Shown: in pieces, positions 22,723 through 33,936 of the stretch
How positions within the stretch are numbered: the stretch's first letter is position 1
Layout: each line of letters begins with the position of its first letter
Origin: Acanthosepion pharaonis
Lineage: Eukaryota; Mollusca; Cephalopoda; Sepiida; Sepiidae
Length of the DNA: 64,000 bases
Direction: 5' to 3'
Assembly: GCA_903632075.3 (NCBI GenBank)
Contig: CAHIKZ030003485.1
Location: 52,501 to 116,500 of the forward strand
Notes under the pieces: model-generated
Told to the model about the DNA's origin: nothing
What the model saw: the letters and a program-made list of their open reading frames with translations, nothing else
The model's database searches: none
Program-made: the position numbers and the translations under genes

Positions 22723-22760
<38 letters not shown>
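22723..22760. repeat. (AT)n microsatellite
   Basis: About 19 AT units, joined directly to the repeat at 22761. Confidence 0.96.
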
Positions 22761-22761
<1 letters not shown>

Positions 22762-23430
22762 TAATTCGTAATGGAGTCTACTACAGAGGCACACTGGAAA
22801 AAGAGAACTTTATACCATACTAACTGGCTGAGCCTTAATATATTTCAGTAAATCTCCGGCGAACGGTATCCGACTTCAATTAAATGTTGCATATGTTCTC
22901 ACGCAATCATCAGGCGGTCGGCAAAAGTTTTTTGTGGAAATGGCCACTTTATACCTGCTTGACAAGTTCAAGATAGCACAAGAGTAATAGCATATTATAC
23001 ACAAACCAACCAAACTCACCTAAGAGGGCGGATGCCCATCTGGTCAAGATGGAAATGCCGTAAAATCTTAAAAGAAAACCCCAGAAAAATGCATACCGAG
23101 AACACAGTTCACCAGGAAATTTATTGATAAATATTAAGGCCAGTTAAAATGACCTTTGTACTCAATTTATCCACTGTTCCACTATAACAGACTCCATTAG
23201 GAGTTTGCTTATTATATTTATATTTTATATACTCTGTCAAGGGGCCTTTGAAGGCCTGGTATTGTTGAGCACTATTTTGTTTTTAGCAAACACAAAACCA
23301 TGGCCTAGAGATTGTGTTCATGCATGAAAAAGACTGTCGCAGCTTAGTGTTGACCTTATTGTCCACTTTTATATTTACATACGTACTATCTCTGATATTG
23401 AACACTTTTACTCATAAACATAGCATAACT
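22761..23430 (-). repeat. Dispersed repeat with CTGATGA motif (possible Penelope-type end)
   Basis: At 22911-22917 the minus strand reads CTGATGA and then TTGCGTGAGAAC, resembling the motif at 58122-58097. The last part (23345-23430) recurs reversed at 49500-49600: GTGTTGAC, TTTACATAC, ATCTCTGATA and TAAACATAGC occur in the same order. No coding domain survives. Assignment to a Penelope 3' region is inference from the motif and the flanking (TA)n. Confidence 0.42.
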
Positions 23431-23670
23431 TGAAACTTTATTTTTACTACACACACACACACATATGAAAATGATCTTTGATAAAGATCAAAAGTACTTG
23501 GGAAATGAAAAGAAATTTAAACAGCTATAGCACATTTCTCTCATCCTTTAAAATCAATACACGCAAGGTTATTCGTGAGTATGAACGGATTTTATTAAAA
23601 ATTAGCAGATATAATGTCTGTAATTTATTCAATCAGACATGTCTAAATGAAAATTTGCTGCCTAAATACA

Positions 23671-23679
23671 CACACACAC

Positions 23680-23763
<84 letters not shown>
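23671..23763. repeat. (CA)n(TA)n compound microsatellite
   Basis: A CA tract with two TACA interruptions runs to about 23723, followed by about 20 TA units to 23763. It abuts the 5' end of the mariner-like element. Confidence 0.96.
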
Positions 23764-23765
<2 letters not shown>

Positions 23766-24495
23766 GGGTCAAAAATAATTTTACAAATATTAGGGGTGGG
23801 TTCCTCACACCAAAACAAAGATAAAATCCATATAAATATATGTCCGCATATCCTTCGTTTTTGAGTTATTAAATTTAAAGGAAGTTTACGGTAGATGGCG
23901 CTACGTTGCCATTGTAGATTAGATTACATTCGTAGATTGTCATTCGTGTACATTTTATGTCTAGTTTGTCTTCAACGTTAACTGAAAAAATGTTCTGTTT
24001 AATAATGGCAGAATATTCATATGGTGAGCAGGAAGACATGATTTTTTCATACGAATGGTAATGGACGCGAGGCTACACGGCTGTATTAGATTGCATTTCT
24101 AGACCAAAGGCAGTCAAGTTTTCCAACCTTTTGCTGTTGTTTGTCGTCGCATTGCTGACACGGGATCTGTGGCACCAGAAACTATGAATTGAGGAAGATC
24201 GAAATCCACTCGTACGCCTGACCACGAAAAACACATTCAACACATTCTGGAAATATCGATAGCTAACGGAGGACTTGCTCCGTGGCTTGCACTTCCTCCC
24301 TTTGCCTCTGTGGGGCCATCTAAAACAATAGGCTTATGCAGAAGACATTAATAATGCAGAGACACTTCATCAACGTGTCATGGAGTCCTGCGAAACCATT
24401 CAATACGGCCAGGGAGTATTCAAAAGGTCCGCCAGTCAATGATTTGCCGGGTGAATGCGTGTGTAGAAGCAACAGAGGATAATTAGTTATGAGTT
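23764..24495 (+). pseudogene. Internally deleted Tc1/mariner-superfamily transposase
   Basis: From the ATG at 24005 the frame reads MAEYSYGEQEDMIFSYEW and then stops. Other phases continue with CRRIADTGSVAPETMN and GRSKSTRTPDHEKHIQHILE, a helix-turn-helix N-terminus. At about 24296 the reading jumps to LPLPLWGHLK, then AYAEDINNAETLHQRVMESC and VFKRSASQ. This is the C-terminal DFFLWGHLK...VYxxxxxxLxxRI block that follows the last catalytic Asp in this superfamily. The DDE core is missing, so a deletion joined the two ends. A 5' stretch with TTTTACAAATATTAGGGG may be the terminal repeat. No matching 3' terminal repeat was seen. Confidence 0.72.
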
Positions 24496-25049
24496 GTTAT
24501 ATTGAGATTCAACGATGGTAATCTTCGCGTCATGTGTCTTGTGTTTTGGCTCGACTATTTATATATGCTGGACAATAAGGTTTATTGTATTATTCTAACT
24601 GTTATTGCCTATGTAACGGTTATGTTTCAAATTATTCTAGAAGCTATTGAGTAGGAACAATTGTGGACTTGAATAGGATTATTTGTAGCTACTTTATAAT
24701 GTTGTTAAATATTTACCCGTTATTTATTACTGATTACTTAATTATTTCCTATTGATTATCATTATTACATTTACTTGTGTTTGTGTTTACATTCGTAGTT
24801 TGTTAATATGTTTATTATTAACTCATTTTGTTTATTTATTCTGATTTTTGGTTTATTTTATTTTATTTCTCGGGGTTGGCTAATTTATTTGTTTAGTTTA
24901 AGGTATTGACTTTGTTCATGTTCAGTTATCTGAGTTGTATATAGTTTATATATTTGCATTTATTATTGTGATATTTCACAAGGTATTTGCTTTGAATTTT
25001 CGAATTTAAGTAAGGTAGTAAAAATTTGTTTTCCATGATATTTTTGGTG
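24496..25049. other. AT-rich tail of the Penelope-like element
   Basis: Follows the GIY-YIG relic in element orientation. At 24520-24565 a 46-bp block is about 83% identical to 27589-27634 on the other side of the element, in the same orientation. No coding content. Confidence 0.4.
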
Positions 25050-26705
25050 TCATTTTATTTTTATTTTTCCATATACGTTTGGACAGCATTGTCCTGTTCG
25101 CGCATTTACTATTTGTAAAGGATGTCTTGTGTTGGTAGTTTATCTGTTTTCAAGATCTTTCAGTTACTCCTGTATATATTTTTCTTCGTCATCTACTAAT
25201 TTTTCAGTGTCTTGATATATTACATTGTTTTGCAAGCAATTGCCATTTAAGGGGCACTGGTTCTTTACTCTACAGTTACAGATGGGTTTGGTTTGTGCAA
25301 GTCGATTGTCGATTATTTTTCTCTTGTGCTTTTTTATTATTTGTATCATTTACTTTGTGCAACTCCAGCAGATTTTTACTGTTTCTAATGAATATCTTGT
25401 GACGAGTGCTACATGGAAAGGAATATATAGGTATGAATGAAATGAGTATCTTCTTTGTTTTTATGTTTTGGTTGTACTGGAGATTAAGCTACATGATGCT
25501 TCTTTCACTGTTGACATTTTTTGTACCGTGTGGTTTGTATGTGAATGTCTCCGAAAATCCACTATCGTTTAAGTTTGTTTAATAATTTTTTTTTTTTTTT
25601 GTTTCGTTGAAGATTGTTACATTGAAAGAATTTTTAGATAACCTGCGGTTAATTGATTGTGATCTGCTTGATTACTTTTGGAGGGTGGTTGGAAGATGGA
25701 TGGATGTAAAGTGGCTTGCCTTTGGCTTTTCTATACGGTTGATGTGTACTTTTTCCAGGTTGAGTGCAAATCTACTTCTTTTAGGTTTGTTTTGATGTCT
25801 ATGTCAAATCTCATTTTTTCAAAATGTTTTGATTATTTTTCCGGTTTAGTCTTTTTTTTTTTCTGTTACAGTTCATTAGCATTATGAGACCGTCGTGCCT
25901 GTAGAGGCCTGTATCATTTTTATCGAATAATTTATTTAGTTCATGTAGTAAATGTATAGCTATAAGCTAGCAGTTTTCTGGCTCTATCGAAATTTCCCAT
26001 TATAACGTTGAACTTCCCTTCTTTTTTTAAGCCACGCGACTTCGTTTTCGAATATTAGTGATGTTCAGCAGTGCCTAATGATTTTTTTATTCATTTGTGT
26101 TTATTTTTATTTGGTCTTGAGCTATGGCTTCGGTTATAGATGAGTAGATATCTTTTATATCTAGTTGTATAAATTCGTAATTATGTTTGTTTTTAGGTTG
26201 CGGAACCAGTATTTTGGGGGTGTTTGTGTTTTTTTGTTTTTTTTTTCCAAACTTCGTCCTGAGTTAATTCTTCCTAGTATTATTTTAATGTAAAAGATGC
26301 AGTTTATTTGGTCGTCTACGTCTAATGTTTGGGCGATTCTTTTAGCTTCCATGTTAATATCATCTTCTGTCATTTTTTGTACTTTTCTGTATGTTTTACT
26401 TATGTTGTCATTGAGTAGTTTGTTGTGTTGGTGGAGCGGGTGGTGGTTTTAGTTCATATAAATTTCGAGTTTTTTTCTGTTGTGATAAATACGTTAGACA
26501 AAATTGTTTATTTAAGTTATATCTCCTTTTAGTTTTTCTGGAAAGCATCTAATTTTTTATGAAATTTTATGTTTCTAACTTAAGTCTCTTTCGAAGTCTC
26601 TTGTGTTGCTGTGGACATTTTTTTTGTTTTAAAGCCGTATTTTTCCTTAAGTGTGGCATTTATGTTAAGTTCTTGGTTTAAGAAGAAATGCGCTTTCCAT
26701 TTTAT
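25050..26705 (-). mobile_element. Penelope-like element 1 (RT plus GIY-YIG), dead
   Basis: Read from 26705 down. MTEDDINMEAKRIAQTLDVD and then INCI start the conserved RT lead-in. WFRNLKTN follows. The palm box reads LYRHDGLIMLMNCN at about 25880-25910, where the family form is YRDDGL, so a catalytic Asp is now His. FDIDIKTNLKEVD, YKPHGTKNVN and HKIFIRNSKN lie between. Next come ICNCRVKNQCPLNGNCLQNN and VIYQ (25230-25290), the Cys-rich linker. Last is YTGVTERS...NYQHKTSFTNSKCANRTMLS (25090-25180), the YIG half of the endonuclease. Stops and shifts are frequent. The segment with KDHKENF is deleted here but kept in the copy at 48.1-48.9 kb. Confidence 0.88.
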
Positions 26706-27345
26706 TTTTAGAAAGACTATCTCGAATCTCTTGCTAGGTCAGCTACTAAGAAATTTGGGTCGCTGTGTTGTGTTAGACAATTTTTCTCTTCTGAATCTGT
26801 CTTACATATATATATATATGTCTACCATTCGTCCATGCTTAGAATATTGCTGCCACATATAGTCTGGTGCTCTCGCCATATATGTAGAGATCTTTGATAA
26901 AATCGAAAGAAAAATCAGCAATATTATTGGTCCGGATCTGGCGTCTCGGTTTCAGTCATTTTCTCGTAAAGTTTCCTCTCTTTGCTTTTTTTTATAACTA
27001 CTTCCATGGCAAGTTCTTAACCAGGGTACCTAGACTTTATGAATTTAGGCGCAGTACTAGACTGGAAACGAGGTTTTACCAATATACAGTTGAGTTGCCT
27101 AGATGAAACCATAAGTTCTATACTAGCAGTTTCATTTCTCGCACCTCTCGATTGGCTTCATGTATTCCAGTCAATTTTATATCTTCAAAGATTTTAAATG
27201 CAATGTCAATCGCTATCCAGTGCCCTCCTGATTACATTTCTTTTGTTCTGGCTCCTTACTAAACTTTCTGTTTTCTAATTCTTCCACACCTAGTAACCCT
27301 ATGTGACCATACTGTCTTGTTTGTAGTGAAATCGATTAAAAAAAA
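26706..27345 (+). mobile_element. LINE-A fragment 5, nested in the Penelope-like element
   Basis: The plus strand reads DYLESLARSATKKFGSLCCV, SSESVLHIYIYMSTIRPCLE, YCCHI and NIIGPDLASRFQSFS, then the decayed C-terminal blocks, ending in an A-rich stretch at about 27337-27347. A (TA)n has grown in the IYKS codons. The Penelope sequence on both sides is continuous in the copy at 48.8 kb, so this LINE inserted into it, in the opposite orientation. Confidence 0.85.
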
Positions 27346-27480
27346 AAGAGTTTTTCTATTTTTCTATTAATTTCAGCTTGTAGGCGGATGCGGGTGGGAT
27401 GGCTGTGTTGTTTTTCAGTGTCCATGATAGGTTCTAAATGTAGCGAAATTGCTCTACTGTTTATAAGGAGCTAAATATGA
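27346..27480 (-). mobile_element. Penelope-like element 1, part beyond the LINE insertion
   Basis: CTATTTTTCTATTAATTTCA, GCTTGTAGGCGGATG and GGTGGGATGG match 48870-48920 of Penelope copy 2 (GCTTATATGTGGATGGGAATGAGGTGGG in shorter pieces). This shows that the element continues past the nested LINE. Confidence 0.65.
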
Positions 27481-27639
27481 TAAAAATATAGTTTTAAGGA
27501 ATAGTTTTAAGTGATAGGACGCATGCAAATATAAGAGGGGGGCACTGGAGTCAACATCAAGGGGCAACTGTCTTTCCTGCTTGAACGAAATCTTCAAGCC
27601 ATTTGTACTGTGTTTTGGCTTCACTATTTATATACTTGT

Positions 27640-28402
27640 GTACCCGTGCCGTCAAAATTGATAGCAAGAAGAAATGCAGTATAAGTAATATGTATTATAT
27701 TGTAAGCAATTTTCGTCTAATCCAAGTACAATTTTGTAAACATTTCATTTATGATTTATCCAAAATATGTATTGCAATATATAAACATATAAGAAAGATA
27801 TCTATATATTATCCTCATAAATGTTACCTATATACAACTGCAAAAGTTCCTAAAGCACAATATTTCTTGTGTAAACTTTGGAAGCTTTGAATAATCCTTG
27901 AGAGTCCGTAGATTCAGTCTCTAATTTCAGAGTGTTTATTTTTCATCCTACTAGAAGCAACGTAAAGCTCTCCATGACTGCAAACTGGTTTGGGCAGGTA
28001 ATCCCTACGGTGTTGAATGATTGTCCTTAAGATTTATTAATTGTCATGACAAATGAAGACGGGAAACTTGTCTCCTTTTTAGAATAAAAAGAAGAATTGT
28101 TTCGCTTGGAGCCAAATCAATTCTCGGTATTAAAAAACTGGGTCTACTTTTCTGCTGCCTGATATGATTTCAGTTTTAATTTTGTGCTCTCCTAAGGTTC
28201 TGACAATTAGTCTTGTCCCATTAAGTAAGCCCTTCTTTGGGTTGAGGTTAAGTATGAGCACCAAATTTAATTACAATTCACGAGAGGGAAATCCTAAGAC
28301 AGTGAGCTGACTTAGAAATTATGTCGGATAATTCTTGATCATCTGTGACATTGGAGTCTGCGCTTTTATGTACAGTTGTTTCTCAATGCAAAAAAAAACA
28401 TA

Positions 28403-28438
<36 letters not shown>

Positions 28439-28620
28439 GATCTGAAGTGCATCCCTGTTTTGAGGAGTTAAAATAATTTTAGCGGAAAGCACATCAATGT
28501 CATTATCACTGATTTCTTAACCTAATGAATTACCATAAACCACACGTGTGATGTCTTCCGTGATAACCATTTCATTAATGATCTTTTCTTCCAAACCGAC
28601 TTTGAGCAACCATTAATTGA
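27640..28620 (-). pseudogene. Helitron RepHel helicase C-terminal relic
   Basis: Read on the minus strand from 28620: EEKIINEMVITEDI, KIILTPQNRDAL, KSADSNVTDDQEL, then PQPKEGLLNGTRLIVRTLGE with HKIKTEIISGSRKVDPVF, then TIIQHRRDYLPKPVCSHGEL and YVASSR. LNGTRLIVR and the final LPKPVFSHGQLYVAxSR block are hallmarks of the PIF1-family helicase of Helitrons. Stops and shifts are many. A (TTA)n microsatellite (28411-28438) has expanded inside the coding part. Only the end of the helicase is present, with no Rep nickase domain. Confidence 0.85.
28411..28438. repeat. (TTA)n microsatellite
   Basis: About nine TTA units, lying inside the helicase relic. Confidence 0.95.
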
Positions 28621-28649
28621 ATCCCTCGTCTTCATTTGATTTTATGTTC

Positions 28650-29475
28650 ATAGTCAGTTTGAAAATCTTCACAAATCTCCAAAATATCAGATCTAAAGAC
28701 ACAATAAAAACAACCAAAAAAAATATTATTTCAAAAGCAGGCATATATAAAATAAATTACAAAAACTGTTCCACACAATACATTAGGGAAACATGCAGAA
28801 ATTAAAAAAACAAAAAAAAAAACAAAAAAAACCAAAAAAAACGTATCTATGAACGTAAAAGGGACCTCATAAATAACAATTGAACAAATGCGTTAGTCAT
28901 GCACAGAAATAAATTTCGGCTACAATTTTGATCTAAAAATTCCCGGACTCATCAAAAGAGAATATAATTTACTCAGAAGGAAAATCTTCGAGAATCCCGC
29001 CATCAAATATTATCAAAATATCAATATATGCCCCGGTTTTTTTTCCCCAATCTCACCTTTCTTGAAAGAATTACTATTTCCCCAAGCCAAGATACACGAC
29101 CACAAATATGCTGAAAATTTTTAAAAAAAAGACGGTTAAGTCCATCATTTCAACCTTTGAAGATGTACAGCAGCACAAATGTCCATCACATGCAATAAGA
29201 ATCAATATTCTAAAAAAAAAAAAGTTCTTGAATATTTACTCGCTCATTTTATTTTTTGCCAGACTTTGAATTATTACACTTTATGCCGTCCACATGTTTT
29301 GATTGACTTTTCAATCACTTGATGAACATTCATGAATGTTCTAAAATTCAAAAACCTTGATAAATCAATGATATTCCCGCCTTTGTATATAAATACGTGC
29401 AACAAAATAAATCCTACATTGCCTAATGATTAAATCCCTCAGAGGATGAAACGCTCTTGTCTCTTTTTATTCGTT
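28650..29475 (+). mobile_element. Penelope-like element 2 (GIY-YIG and 3' end)
   Basis: The plus strand reads ISKAGIYKINYKNCSTQYIR followed by ETCRN at 28730-28805: the GIY...YIGxTxR core with YIG changed to YIR. An A-rich block follows, then RIYERKRDLI, FDLKIPGLIKREYNLLRRKI, FENPAIKYYQNINMCPGFFS, and ISPFLKELLFPQAKIHDH, the usual downstream part of this endonuclease. The 3' region holds CTAATGA (29423), ATCC/GGAT that can pair, and GAAAC (29448), a degraded hammerhead-like arrangement. The copy is 5'-truncated and frame-shifted. Confidence 0.82.
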
Positions 29476-30304
29476 TTCTCTCCTCTACAGATACACTGTA
29501 TAAGAGAATATTTATACGTTTATATCTATAAAACAGAAGATGCCTGTGTGTGTGTATGCGTGTGTATGTGTATGTGTGTGTGGATGCCATTTATGCACGT
29601 CAACATTTCTTGACCGATTTCGATGAAATTCTACATGTTGCAAATTTACCAAAATAGGTAAAGACCAACTTCTTCAACCTCTTCCCCACCCCCAGGTTGG
29701 GCAGAAAGATCAATAAAACTGAAATTGGGTACGCTAAAACCAAGGCAAAATTAAAGGCGAACAAAATTTTTACTTGATGAGCTGATATTCTTCGCACTTA
29801 ATGCAAAACATAACTCATGTTACGAGTTTTATGTAGAGTGCTTGATAGTTTTCCTGCAACATTGGCTTCACACAAAATATTTCCAAAAACTGTGGAAAAA
29901 TCGGGTTTTTCGTACTACTTAAGATGGAATAACTTCATTTTTTATCCGATTTTCTTCAATCATGTCGCAAAGATATTGCCATCATGCAAGAAATAAGGTA
30001 GTGTGATTTTAGTCCTGCTCGCCCTCACGTGTATAACCAAAAACCACAAAAAAACTATTCAAAAAGCCCGTTTTTCGGCTATAATTCCCTGGTTATTCAT
30101 CCGATGTTTTCCAAATTTTTCATATAAATTACATACGATACACATATTGCCTTGCGTGAATGTTTGGTTTAGATTATTTCAGTTGGACGAAATCTACGAC
30201 AAACTAGATCCAAAATCGACTTTTGCCATTTAGCCAATAGTTTCCTCATATGATTCCATCCAAAATTGGCATTCGAACAATCTTTGATGCAAAGATTGTT
30301 TGAA
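29476..30304. repeat. Probable dispersed repeat with hairpin
   Basis: A GT-rich stretch (29540-29582) precedes sequence with two similar phrases of the kind TTCATCCGATNTTTTCCAAAT (about 29935 and 30092). At the end, TTCGAACAATCTTTG (30272-30286) pairs at 14 of 15 positions with CAAAGATTGTTTGAA (30290-30304) around the loop ATG. I suspect the flank of the neighbouring Helitron-type element but cannot show it. Confidence 0.35.
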
Positions 30305-30724
30305 AAGGATTATTGAAGCGTTAAAAGGGAACATTTCTCGAAGAACCTCTTATTAAACCCAGCTTTACAGTAAACGTTTGGAGAAGTAGGGTGGGGCGTT
30401 GATGCACTTGCACTTGAATCAAGCTCTGGTGCTTCAGCCCTGTTTTTGTTTGATTATTGGATTTGTGAATAGTGCCATACTATTTGAAAGTTATTACGGC
30501 CATAGGAAATTTATTGAATATCTACAACAGTGAAATAATTTAACCCCGAGCAACAACCACACAAGAAGGTTTTATCGATGGAAATAAAGAATATTAATGA
30601 ATCGTCATGAACTTGTATTGACCTTATTTAACAATTGATACCTACACTAAGATTTATATTTGAATAAATGTATCCAAAAGTCGTTCAGTTAAGTGATACA
30701 CGCTTGGGTAATCATGTCTTTTTC

Positions 30725-30955
30725 GATTCAGGACTGACTAGGCAGAGATTTTACCATTTCATTTATGCGGGAGACTGGTTGCCAACCAAGGCTACAGAAC
30801 CTGCTCTGCTATCCAACTCATAGCTGGAGAGAGAAAAGATTGATCCATACCTTACGCAAGAGTATTTGCGCGTAAGTGAATGTAATGAACTCCTCTCCTC
30901 GATTTCTCATTTCGAGCCGATATCCATTACACCAAAAAAGAAAAAGAAAATGTTT
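30725..30955 (-). repeat. SINE-B copy
   Basis: The head lies at 30890-30950 (minus: TGTAATGGATATCGGCTCG, then AGGAGTTCA). The body has TTACATTCACTTACGCGCAA near 30870 and GTTGCCAACCAAGGCTACAG near 30775. The same order occurs at 53030-53285, so this is a real family and not a chance B-box. Confidence 0.78.
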
Positions 30956-31990
30956 AATAATCACTCATCTATTTATAACTAATCAAAAACTCAGTAACCA
31001 ATAACAGTTTCAGCCAATTTCATTTACTTTGTTTTTCTATGTGTCATCGTCACAGGAAATTGCTTATTTATTTGTGTCCTATTAACTCTTTGTCGTAAGC
31101 TTCACTCAAGTTATTAAAAGATCAAATTATTCTGCCCACTATTTTAAATTTCAGAAATGACATCAAGTTGGATGGAATTTTTTTAATGAGAAATACATCG
31201 ACCATAAAAGTTGTTTTGACTGCAAATCAATGTGATTTCTCATCTTTACTAAATTTGTAAATAAATCATATCAGTCTTCTCCAAACATATCTGTCCTTCG
31301 CTGATTTATGAAAATGTTGCAGGTCTTCCAAGCTTTTTAAAGTTTTTACGAGGAATGAGGAAATTTTATTGAGCGTTTTCATTCAATAATAAAATTATAG
31401 TTATGGCAAGGGAAATAACTTGCAAAAAGTGTATAAGATTACCTCCCTTGGATTCGTTACTAAAAAAATGTTTAAATTCTTAATACAACTATTCGAACAT
31501 TTTGTTCGCTTGATTGCGTTATGTATTTAAAATACAGAGTTTAGTCTCACAAAAGGTTAAAGTCGTGGAGAACTTAGTAATGTATTCAGTGTTGAAAGAA
31601 AAACCGTAATTTAAAACAAACTGTAATAGTAATTCATTACTCGCTTTTTTTACTTTTAGTTTTTGCGTCCTGCATTTTGTTACCGTACTAATAATCACTT
31701 TTATTTAAATCAAGATTATTCGATGCGATAAATTTAGATCGATAAACTCACGCTTAAAAACTGAATTGGAAAAGTTAAAAAGAATTTTAGCTGTCCGCTA
31801 CCACTTTTTCACAAATGTCGATTTTCGTGCAAAGAGCGGATCACATCTTCATGAATGTTTCTGAAAACCTAAACTCCTCATTGGATAATAAATATTAAAT
31901 TTATCTTTACGTGTATTGTTCTCAATAAGCGAGACAAAACATATCAGGCTCTCTAGACTGAGTTTTGTAAGGCGCTTTCTGAGTGGTTAA
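30956..31990. other. AT-rich DNA with one dispersed repeat
   Basis: The segment 31270-31360 (core GCAGGTCTTCCAAGCT then TTTTTACGAGGA) recurs at 34820-34910. Nothing else was recognised. Confidence 0.45.
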
Positions 31991-32330
31991 CAGGTGTTAA
32001 AAAACAATTTACCTGCTCACCACTACGTGCGAACAACGTCAACCTATTTTTGACCTGACGAAAAAAACAATGCCTTCGGAGCCTGTCACGTGGTTGAAGG
32101 AACATATAAGTTGAAGGTACGAGCGGACCCTTTCAGACGACAAACCAAATTCGCTAATCGACTTCACGACGCTTGAATCATTACTGCAGCGAAGTACAAA
32201 GTTGGAACCTAAAGTTCTTTAACATGAAATTACTTCACTGAAAATCAAGCTACAATTTCAACGAAACAGCTCACTCACCAACTTGTAAAATTTTATATTC
32301 TTATTCAATTACGTTCAGACGAACTTTAAT
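31991..32330 (+). promoter_or_regulatory. Promoter- or LTR-like segment
   Basis: Less AT-rich than its surroundings, with CACGTG (about 32088) and a TATA-like ACATATAAG (about 32103), followed by CpG-containing sequence. A TGTTAAAAAAC start near 31996 could be an LTR end, but no matching CA end or target duplication was found. Confidence 0.25.
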
Positions 32331-33936
32331 TACAAACAATTACGAACAATACATTTAAAACTACGAGCAACAAAAACATACGGAACATTCACTTCTCAAC
32401 TTCTTTAAAGCTAAAAAGTTTATTAACATATTTTCAGCTTTATAAGATTCTCTTTCAATGAACATTTTGAACTACAAGTTAATTCAGTTTTTGTGAGCTC
32501 GGATAAAAAAATGGCTTTTAATTAGTAAAAACATTAGCCCAGTCAAAGGGAAGTAACTCTTATTATTGTTGTTGTAAAACTGTTGTTTTTTTTTATAAAT
32601 ATAAATATTGTTCCTGATTAAGAAAAGTTATTTTCTTGTATTTCTTCTCTTGTTTGCTTTTTATTTTCTTGCACATTCGTAAAGTAAAAAAATGTGTGGG
32701 TTGATTTATTCCGTCAATACCACTACAGAATTACTCAGTTGAGAAAAACAGAGCGATATTTTAATAATAAAAATTAATTTTAATATTTGTGCTTCCATTG
32801 TTATGAGTTTCATATTCATTAAACTTACAGGAACCAGTTTTTCTCCACACTTTCATAATATTTCTGTCAAATAAAAATTAAAAAAATAAATTCCTGACAA
32901 CATTCGAAGTGTTATTTTTGACAGTCTCAAAATAAGAGAATTCAATAACTACATGGGTGTTATATGCAGAGTGAATGAAACACAGTTCAGAAAAGAAAAG
33001 TCCATTCCTCAACAAACTTACCGTGAGTGAGAAAATGGCTAACAATGTTTCTTTAAAAAAAAAAAAAAAAAAAAAACTTGTCATAGTTCATCAGTTCCGA
33101 GCGGCGTTGTATCGTTTGCTGAACGGAGCTAAAATAAGATATTCTTACAAAGGTGTCAAAAGTATTAAACAATTTATAAAATTCATGAAGCTGGAGAAAT
33201 TCATTTTCCATTTAATCACTTGACGATATTATGGGCAGGTTTTATTAAACAAATGTCTAAAAAAAAAATCCCTTCACTTTAGAGAGAAGACCATATCCGG
33301 AGGCATGTGATTGGATTTTCACACTAACTGCTTTCTATCGCAATATACTGTAGTATTGTGTCAAAGGTTCATGGTGTTAACGGAAACTTCGGAAGTACGA
33401 ACTGGATCAAGAGGTATAAACAAATCATATATATTTATTTATCTGATTTAAATTGGAGTGAGTGCTTCGTAATTCGAGGTAACAAAATTTCGTTCAAAAG
33501 TGTGATCTTGTTCGCAGTCGGGAGAAAATATGATTCGGTTCGGTAGTGATTAGCTTCGAAATCAGAACTTGGTAGTAGTAGACATCTTATAAATAGATCA
33601 ACATCAATCTGCTGTGTTTTTGTCGGCTATAACAAGGGTAGAAAAAATCATTAGCAGTTGACCTCTTAAATTTTTTCACATGATACACATGGCTTATTTC
33701 TCTGGTGGTAACTTCTCTTGTTCTGTTTTCTCATACAGTCCTTTCTCTTCGTCTGGCTCAAGGTTGTTAGTTCATATCCTTTTGACCCGGTTCCCGGATT
33801 ACTGGCACGACTTTTGATTTTGGCTAGCATCAAAAGTTCTTTGTGTTAATTTTTTTGATTGGCCAAAATTATTTTATTTTCCGGTGTTCCTTTTTTTTAT
33901 ATTTGTTTTTATATAGCAGAAATTATGTATAGAGCC
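32331..33936. other. AT-rich unassigned DNA
   Basis: Contains an A-run at 33053-33076 and T-rich stretches. Short frames are not recognised. Confidence 0.4.
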
